A stretch of DNA of 19,963 bases, from contig QIJI01000447.1 in the NCBI GenBank assembly GCA_003231795.1, positions 1-19,963 on the forward strand, written 5' to 3'. The notes below the pieces were generated by a model. It had not been told where the DNA came from and did not search any database. It saw nothing but the letters and a program-made list of their open reading frames with translations. The position numbers and the translations under genes were made by a program. The first letter of the stretch is position 1; every line of letters begins with the position of its first letter. Source of the DNA: Gammaproteobacteria bacterium (lineage in GTDB: Bacteria; Pseudomonadota; Gammaproteobacteria; GCA-001735895). Positions 15,048 through 19,963 of the stretch are shown here, one piece after another.

Positions 15048-16305
15048 GAGTCTGGATCAATACATGTTGAATCTGGCGCAATCCGCACGCGCGGCCGCGT
15101 CAGAACTTGCCTATGCTGATCCGCAAAGCAAAAATGCGGCACTTGATGAAATTGCCAAGGTGCTGGATCAACGCCGCGATTTTGTGCTTCAGGAAAATTG
15201 CAAAGATCTTGAGCTGGCATCGAGCCACAATATCGGTGCCGCGATGCTCGAACGCCTTGAGCTAAACCCGGCTCGAATTGACGCGATGATCAACGGTTTG
15301 CATCAGGTTTCCAGCCTGGCCGATCCGGTCGGCGAAATTAGTGATTTAAGTTATAGACCCTCGGGAATCCAGGTTGGCAAGATGCGGGTGCCCCTGGGAG
15401 TAATCGGTATTATTTACGAATCACGGCCCAATGTAACGGTCGACGCGGCGGCACTTTGCCTTAAGTCGGGAAATGCCAGTATTTTACGGGGTGGCAAAGA
15501 GGCCCTGCATTCCAATCAGGCTATATATCAATGCATTCAGAGCGGTCTGCAACAATCGGGTCTGGTCGATACCGCCGTTCAGGTTGTCAATACTACCGAG
15601 CGCGAGGCAGTTTCCGCAATGCTGAAGATGCATGAATTAATCGATATCATTATTCCGCGTGGTGGCAAAGGGTTGATCGAGCGCATCAGTAACGAATCGT
15701 TGATTCCGGTGATTAAACATCTCGACGGTGTTTGTCATGTCTACATCGATGAATACGCCGATCAGCGCAACGCGATTGATATTGCGGTTAATGCGAAAAC
15801 CCGTCGCTATGGGGTCTGTAATGCGATGGAGACGTTGTTGGTGGCCGAGCCCGTGGTATCGCAGGTAATGCCTGAACTTATTGCAGCTTTTCAGCATCGG
15901 GGGGTTGAGCTTCGGGGCTGTCAAGGTTGCATTCAGTTCGATGCCTCGGCTTTCAAAGCTGCCAGCGAAGAAGACTGGTATACCGAATATTTGGCGCCCG
16001 TATTATCGATTAAAATTGTTGATGGCATCGATCAGGCAATCGACCATATTAATCAATATGGCTCCCAACACACCGATGCGATTGTAAGCGAGGACTATAG
16101 TCGCTGTCGTTCCTTTATGCGGCGCGTCGATTCAAGTTCGGTAATGGTCAACGTATCTACCGCATTTGCTGACGGATTCGAGTATGGACTGGGTGCAGAA
16201 ATCGGTATCAGTACGGATAAACTGCATGCGCGTGGTCCGGTCGGGCTGGAAGGATTGACTTCGCAAAAGTATGTCGTGTTTGGAGACGGCCAGATTCGCG
16301 ACTGA
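15019..16305 (+). CDS. proA: Glutamate-5-semialdehyde dehydrogenase (gamma-glutamyl phosphate reductase)
   Basis: ProA reduces gamma-glutamyl phosphate to glutamate semialdehyde in proline synthesis, in the cytoplasm. The 428-residue protein matches throughout: LGVIGIIYESRPNVTVDAAALCLKSGNA, IIPRGGKGLI, the catalytic cysteine in VCNAMETLLV, DSSSVMVNVSTAFADG and HARGPVGLEGLT near the end. ATG 15019 lies inside the end of holA and is supported by the upstream similarity SLDQYM to Pseudomonas ProA. ATG 15064, with AGGAG at 15046-15050, would give a shorter protein like E. coli ProA. Its stop is one base before the nadD ATG. proA next to nadD and rsfS is also seen in pseudomonads. Confidence 0.96.
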   Translation: MSVALQNQSRSLDQYMLNLAQSARAAASELAYADPQSKNAALDEIAKVLDQRRDFVLQENCKDLELASSHNIGAAMLERLELNPARIDAMINGLHQVSSLADPVGEISDLSYRPSGIQVGKMRVPLGVIGIIYESRPNVTVDAAALCLKSGNASILRGGKEALHSNQAIYQCIQSGLQQSGLVDTAVQVVNTTEREAVSAMLKMHELIDIIIPRGGKGLIERISNESLIPVIKHLDGVCHVYIDEYADQRNAIDIAVNAKTRRYGVCNAMETLLVAEPVVSQVMPELIAAFQHRGVELRGCQGCIQFDASAFKAASEEDWYTEYLAPVLSIKIVDGIDQAIDHINQYGSQHTDAIVSEDYSRCRSFMRRVDSSSVMVNVSTAFADGFEYGLGAEIGISTDKLHARGPVGLEGLTSQKYVVFGDGQIRD

Positions 16306-16306
16306 C

Positions 16307-16927
16307 ATGATTGCAATTCTGGGTGGCACCTTCGATCCTGTTCACAACGGGCACTTACAAATCGCAACGCGAATATTCCACAATCTGGAATTTTCCGAGA
16401 TGCATTTTATGCCCTGTGCCGTGCCGGTGCATCGTCGAGAACCCAGGGCTTCGATACCCCATCGTTGTGAGATGATTGAACTGGCGATATCTTCGCACCC
16501 GGGATTTTTGTTGAATCGGTTGGAAGTCGAACGGGATGGACCCTCTTATAGCATCGATAGTCTCAGGGCAATGAAACAGAAACACGATGACCCGATTGTG
16601 CTGTTGCTCGGGTCGGACACTTTTAATGGTTTCGTCAACTGGAAAGATCCCGACGAAGTTTTACGTCTGGCCAGGCTTCTAATTTGCCTTAGGCCAGGTG
16701 TCGTTCCCGATACCGGTCTGTTCGCGGATCAATGGGTTGATTCGCTGGGTGCGTTCGCGTCAAAACCTGACGGCGCGATTTTTTCGATTGAAGTGGGCGC
16801 AAATCAGTGTTCGTCGACTGAAATTCGTCGACAAATCGCGTCAGGTAATTACAATCCTGATTGCATTCATACTGATGTCGCGAGCTATATCAAACAACAC
16901 AACCTCTATGGAAATACAGTTGACTGA
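16307..16927 (+). CDS. nadD: Nicotinate-nucleotide adenylyltransferase
   Basis: NadD joins nicotinate mononucleotide and ATP to form deamido-NAD, a central step of NAD synthesis. The 206-residue protein starts directly with the nucleotidyltransferase motif GGTFDPVHNGH (residues 6-16) and carries the C-terminal SSTEIR motif. ATG 16307 follows the proA stop by one base; the frame is open upstream, but that extension lies inside proA. It overlaps rsfS by 20 bp. Confidence 0.96.
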   Translation: MIAILGGTFDPVHNGHLQIATRIFHNLEFSEMHFMPCAVPVHRREPRASIPHRCEMIELAISSHPGFLLNRLEVERDGPSYSIDSLRAMKQKHDDPIVLLLGSDTFNGFVNWKDPDEVLRLARLLICLRPGVVPDTGLFADQWVDSLGAFASKPDGAIFSIEVGANQCSSTEIRRQIASGNYNPDCIHTDVASYIKQHNLYGNTVD

Positions 16928-17279
16928 TAACACCCCTGCAAATTTAAAACCTGATCAGGCCAGAGAATTGTCCGTGGCAGCACTAGAGGCTTTGAAGGCC
17001 GAAGATATCGTAGTACTCGATGTCCGCCAGCATGCTAGTTTTACCGATACCATGATTTTCGCAGCCGGTAATTCTTCGCGTCATGTGAACGCTATTGCCG
17101 GTGCGGTGTGTGATGCGGCCAAGGCCGCGCAGATTTCTATCCTCGGAGTAGAAGGGGAGGATGTCGGAGAATGGGTACTGGTCGATCTTGGCGATGCCAT
17201 TGTGCATATTATGCAGCCTGAAATACGACAGTATTACGAGCTGGAGAAACTCTGGGGTGAAGAGCTCTCTACTGGTTAA
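16908..17279 (+). CDS. rsfS: Ribosomal silencing factor RsfS
   Basis: RsfS binds uL14 of the large subunit and blocks subunit joining when nutrients run low. The 123-residue protein from ATG 16908 contains ALKAEDIVVLDV, FTDTMIFAAGNSSRHV, GVEGEDVGEWVLVDLGDAIVHIM and YELEKLWG, the family hallmarks. The frame is open much further upstream (from 16698), but that part is nadD in another frame. The start overlaps nadD by 20 bp and rlmH begins 2 bp after the stop, so the nadD-rsfS-rlmH set is translationally linked. Confidence 0.95.
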   Translation: MEIQLTDNTPANLKPDQARELSVAALEALKAEDIVVLDVRQHASFTDTMIFAAGNSSRHVNAIAGAVCDAAKAAQISILGVEGEDVGEWVLVDLGDAIVHIMQPEIRQYYELEKLWGEELSTG

Positions 17280-17281
17280 GT

Positions 17282-17752
17282 ATGCAGATTCGGGTCATTA
17301 ACGTTGCGCAGAAAATGCCAGCCTGGGTCGATACTGCGTGTCATGATTATAGTCGGCGATTGCCACGAGAACTGGCCTTGGAATTTGTGACTCTGCCACT
17401 GACGTCACGCAAAGCTAAACAATCGTCAACCCATCTTAAGCAGCGCGAGTCCACGCTAATTATTGAAAAATTGTCCAAGGGAAGCATGAACATTGCACTC
17501 GATGAAAATGGCGACTGCTGGGACAGCAAGCAATGGTCGTTGCAATTGAAACGCTGGATGTTTGATTTCTCCCAGGTCAATTTGATTATCGGAGGCCCCG
17601 ATGGTCTCTCCGAAGCCTGTTTGACGGCTTGTCATCAGAAAGTGGCGCTCGGAAGAATGACGATGCCCCATGCGCTGGTACGCGTTGTTTTGGTGGAGCA
17701 GCTTTATCGCGCTTCGACTATCCTGCAGGGTCACCCCTATCACCGCGAATAG
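17282..17752 (+). CDS. rlmH: 23S rRNA (pseudouridine1915-N3)-methyltransferase
   Basis: RlmH is a SPOUT-fold enzyme that methylates pseudouridine 1915 of 23S rRNA in assembled 70S ribosomes. The length of 156 residues is normal. The SAM-binding knot motif LIIGGPDGLS is at 101-110, and the C-terminal signature LVEQLYRASTILQGHPYHRE ends the protein. It follows rsfS by 2 bp, its standard neighbour. maf, not the usual mrdA, comes next. Confidence 0.97.
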   Translation: MQIRVINVAQKMPAWVDTACHDYSRRLPRELALEFVTLPLTSRKAKQSSTHLKQRESTLIIEKLSKGSMNIALDENGDCWDSKQWSLQLKRWMFDFSQVNLIIGGPDGLSEACLTACHQKVALGRMTMPHALVRVVLVEQLYRASTILQGHPYHRE

Positions 17753-17763
17753 CGGGCATATGA

Positions 17764-18375
17764 ATGTTTCATACACCGACATTAATTCTTGCTTCAGCGT
17801 CCCCGCGTCGTGCCGAACTGTTACGACAGATCGGTGTCGATTTTGAGTTGTACGCCATTAATATTGACGAATCCCGACAGGCGCACGAAACCGCCCGTGA
17901 TTATGTCTGTCGAATGGCGCGGTCCAAGGCCCAATATGCAATGGAACAGTTGGCACTAGAACAGCTCGCGCCAGATCATCGGGATTTGATCGTACTGGGT
18001 GCGGATACAACTATTGCTCTCGAAGGTGATATTATTGGCAAACCCGTGAATCGGGATCAGTGCCGATGTATTTTGCGACGGCTGTCCGCGCGTCAGCATC
18101 TGGTTTTGACCGCGGTTGCGCTGGTCACGATTGACGGAATTGAACTACGATTAGCTCAAAATCGAGTCAGTTTCAGAAATTTGACGGACCAGGAAATTGA
18201 TTCTTATTGTGCAAGCGCAGAGCCTGTGGATAAGGCGGGGGCATACGCAATCCAGGGTAAAGCCGCTGTTTTTATCGATCGGCTGGATGGTAGCTACTCG
18301 GCGGTAATGGGGCTACCGTTGTTCGAGACCGCTGAATTATTGCAAGCTGCAGGTATAGCGATTTTTAAATCATGA
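17764..18375 (+). CDS. Maf family nucleotide pyrophosphatase (YhdE-like, dTTP/UTP)
   Basis: Maf proteins hydrolyse non-canonical or excess nucleoside triphosphates; the YhdE branch prefers dTTP and UTP. The 203-residue protein has the substrate-binding motif SASPRR (11-16), D81 in LGADTTI as probable catalytic aspartate, K93 in GKPVNR, and DKAGAYAIQG. The YhdE assignment rests on SASPRR and on the neighbouring rng. ATG 17764 follows rlmH by 11 bp, and its TGA overlaps the rng ATG by 4 bp (ATGA). Confidence 0.94.
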   Translation: MFHTPTLILASASPRRAELLRQIGVDFELYAINIDESRQAHETARDYVCRMARSKAQYAMEQLALEQLAPDHRDLIVLGADTTIALEGDIIGKPVNRDQCRCILRRLSARQHLVLTAVALVTIDGIELRLAQNRVSFRNLTDQEIDSYCASAEPVDKAGAYAIQGKAAVFIDRLDGSYSAVMGLPLFETAELLQAAGIAIFKS

Positions 18376-19850
18376 ATATAAGCGAAGAAATATTAATCAA
18401 CATTACCCCCCAGGAAACGCGCGTTGCCATTGTCGAAAATGGTAGCTTGCAGGAAGTCAGCATTGAGCGTCAGAGCAATCGCGGGATTGTGGGCAATATA
18501 TACAAAGGCAAGGTCAATCGCGTACTACCGGGTATGGAGGCCGCATTTGTTGATATTGGACTTGAAAAGGCCGGGTTTTTGCATGTGTCTGATATCGATG
18601 TTGGTAATGGTTCTGAAGAATCCGGCGAAACCGCGACTCGTCCTGTTATTAATGAGTTGTTACACGAAAGCCAGACCTTGCTGGTGCAAGTGGTTAAAGA
18701 TCCGCTAGGGACCAAAGGAGCCCGTTTAACGACCAGTATATCGGTTCCTTCGCGATATCTGGTTTATATGCCGCACTCTTCGATGGTCGGAATTTCAGTC
18801 AAAATCGAGGATGAAGTTGAACGCGAAAGATTGCGCAACCTGCTAGAGGCCTGTCGCGAGGCCAACCACATCGGCGGCTGTATTATCCGAACCGCAGCCG
18901 AGGGCGTCGACGAGGTTGAGCTGCAGCGAGATATTTCATTTCTGTCAAAGCTCTGGGGGTCTCTACTGGAATTTTCAGATACCGTTGAAGCAGGCAGCAT
19001 GATCCACGAAGACCTGCCTTTGTCTATTCGTACCTTGCGCGACATGGTCGGTGCAAACACTTCATTGGTCAAAGTCGACTCACGCGAGACCTTTCAAAAA
19101 ATGACCGCTTTTGCAGCGCGATTCATTCCCGATCTTCCGGCTAAAATCGAACATTATCCTGGCGAACGTCCGTTATTTGACCTTTACTATATCGATGATG
19201 AATTGCAGCGTGCGCTGGCCCGTCAGGTGAGCTTGAAATCCGGGGGATATCTGATTATTGACCAAACCGAGGCCATGACCACCATCGATATCAATACCGG
19301 CGCCTTTGTTGGTCATCAGAATCTTGAAGAGACCATTTTCAAGACCAATATGGAAGCCTCACAAGCCATTGCACGGCAACTTCGCTTGCGCAATCTGGGG
19401 GGCATAATAATCATCGATTATATCGATATGGAGCATGAAGATCACAAGCGTCAAGTACTCAAGTCGCTGCAAAAATATCTAGATAAAGACCATACCAAAA
19501 CCCAGGTTTGCGAAGTATCCCCGTTGGGCCTGGTGGAAATGACGCGTAAACGTACTCGTGAAAGCCTGGAACATATCTTGTGTGAGCCATGCAAGACCTG
19601 TCATGGGCGAGGTTCGCTCAAAACCACCGAAACGGTCTGTTATGAAATTTTCCGGGAAATCCTGCGCGAGGCCAGAGTTTACGACGAAGCCCGGCAATTG
19701 CTGGTAATGGCAAATCAGGATGTAGTTGAACGTTTGCTGGATGAAGAAGCGTCTAATTTGGCGGAATTGGAAACCTTTATAAAAATCCCTGTCAAACTGC
19801 AGGTAGAGGCGCATCTTTCTCAGGAATCCTATGACGTTGTGCCTGTTTAG
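18372..19850 (+). CDS. rng: Ribonuclease G
   Basis: RNase G is the shorter relative of RNase E and matures the 5' end of 16S rRNA and decays some mRNAs. Its 492 residues are close to E. coli RNase G, without the long C-terminal scaffold of RNase E. An S1 domain covers about 39-120 (GNIYKGKVNRVLPGMEAAFVDIG). The magnesium ligands are D306 (TTIDINTGAFVG) and D349 (IIIIDYIDME). The zinc-link cysteines C404 and C407 lie in CEPCKTCHGRG. It overlaps maf by 4 bp, the usual maf-rng pairing. The stop is followed 9 bp later by a GCCCGG repeat. Confidence 0.97.
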   Translation: MNISEEILINITPQETRVAIVENGSLQEVSIERQSNRGIVGNIYKGKVNRVLPGMEAAFVDIGLEKAGFLHVSDIDVGNGSEESGETATRPVINELLHESQTLLVQVVKDPLGTKGARLTTSISVPSRYLVYMPHSSMVGISVKIEDEVERERLRNLLEACREANHIGGCIIRTAAEGVDEVELQRDISFLSKLWGSLLEFSDTVEAGSMIHEDLPLSIRTLRDMVGANTSLVKVDSRETFQKMTAFAARFIPDLPAKIEHYPGERPLFDLYYIDDELQRALARQVSLKSGGYLIIDQTEAMTTIDINTGAFVGHQNLEETIFKTNMEASQAIARQLRLRNLGGIIIIDYIDMEHEDHKRQVLKSLQKYLDKDHTKTQVCEVSPLGLVEMTRKRTRESLEHILCEPCKTCHGRGSLKTTETVCYEIFREILREARVYDEARQLLVMANQDVVERLLDEEASNLAELETFIKIPVKLQVEAHLSQESYDVVPV

Positions 19851-19858
19851 AAATCGCA

Positions 19859-19963
19859 GCCCGGAAAATTCGTAAATTATGCACGATCTCGCTTGCCCAT
19901 TGATTCCACAAGGAATATTCACCCTCAAGGGGCACCGAGGTCCTCAGTCGCCCGGAATCATTG
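19859..19963. repeat. GCCCGG-type repeat pair at the right edge
   Basis: GCCCGGAAAATTCGTAAA (19859-19876) is nearly identical to the copies at 8901 and 9019, and a second GCCCGGAATCATT begins at 19950 and runs towards the window edge. CCCTCAAGGGG between them is a minor inverted repeat. No gene is visible after rng. Confidence 0.55.

Noticed and set aside
17938..17970. EQLALEQLA in maf as another tandem duplication
   Set aside because: The two copies differ in DNA sequence and keep the frame, so this is an ordinary helical repeat rather than a recent duplication.

Overview
The window is a stretch of a gammaproteobacterial chromosome. The evidence is gene content and order: miaB-phoH-ybeY-corC-lnt-leuS-lptE, then holA-proA-nadD-rsfS-rlmH, then maf-rng. 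The proteins are gammaproteobacterial in type: MiaB has its cluster cysteines at the E. coli positions, LptE carries a lipobox, and HolA starts like the Pseudomonas protein. I cannot name a genus. No tRNA, rRNA, CRISPR array or transposase gene was seen.

Layout. (1) 1-551 is the C-terminal end of a nucleotide-sugar epimerase/dehydratase of the CapD/WbpM type, which enters from the left. (2) 665-8901 is a tightly packed plus-strand series: tRNA thiomethylation (miaB), RNA quality control (phoH, ybeY), CorC, apolipoprotein N-acyltransferase (lnt), leucyl-tRNA synthetase (leuS) and the LPS-assembly lipoprotein LptE. Two of these genes, miaB and corC, are put out of frame by exact tandem duplications of 20 and 28 bp. 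Removing one copy restores a full-length conserved protein in each case. (3) 8902-13985 is an accessory block between lptE and holA, genes that are often neighbours in this group. It holds GCCCGG-type palindromic repeats, a good promoter, and a four-gene operon: a membrane-anchored Sel1-like protein, an exported SH3-like + von Willebrand A (vWA) protein, an ABC ATPase and an FtsX/MacB-fold permease. It ends in a 386-bp gene-free spacer. (4) That spacer looks like a small-RNA gene: an upstream 24-bp palindrome with the geometry of a GacA box, a perfect TATAAT, about 170 nt with seven GGA motifs (two of them exact CsrB-type CAGGA(U/C)G repeats presented in predicted hairpin loops), and a strong intrinsic terminator. 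I propose it as an undescribed CsrB/RsmZ-like regulator RNA. (5) 13986-19850 is housekeeping again: DNA polymerase III delta (holA), proline synthesis (proA), NAD synthesis (nadD), ribosome silencing and 23S methylation (rsfS, rlmH), Maf nucleotide pyrophosphatase and RNase G (rng). Another pair of GCCCGG repeats follows rng at the window edge.

How it fits together. Most genes serve translation, RNA processing and envelope lipoprotein/LPS maturation, with starts overlapping or abutting the previous stop. The accessory operon most resembles a PpkA-C-terminus/TagS/TagT-like set known from type VI secretion loci, but it lacks a kinase domain and no T6SS genes are visible here. It is the best candidate for an undescribed protein system, and the Csr-like RNA is the best candidate for an undescribed regulator.
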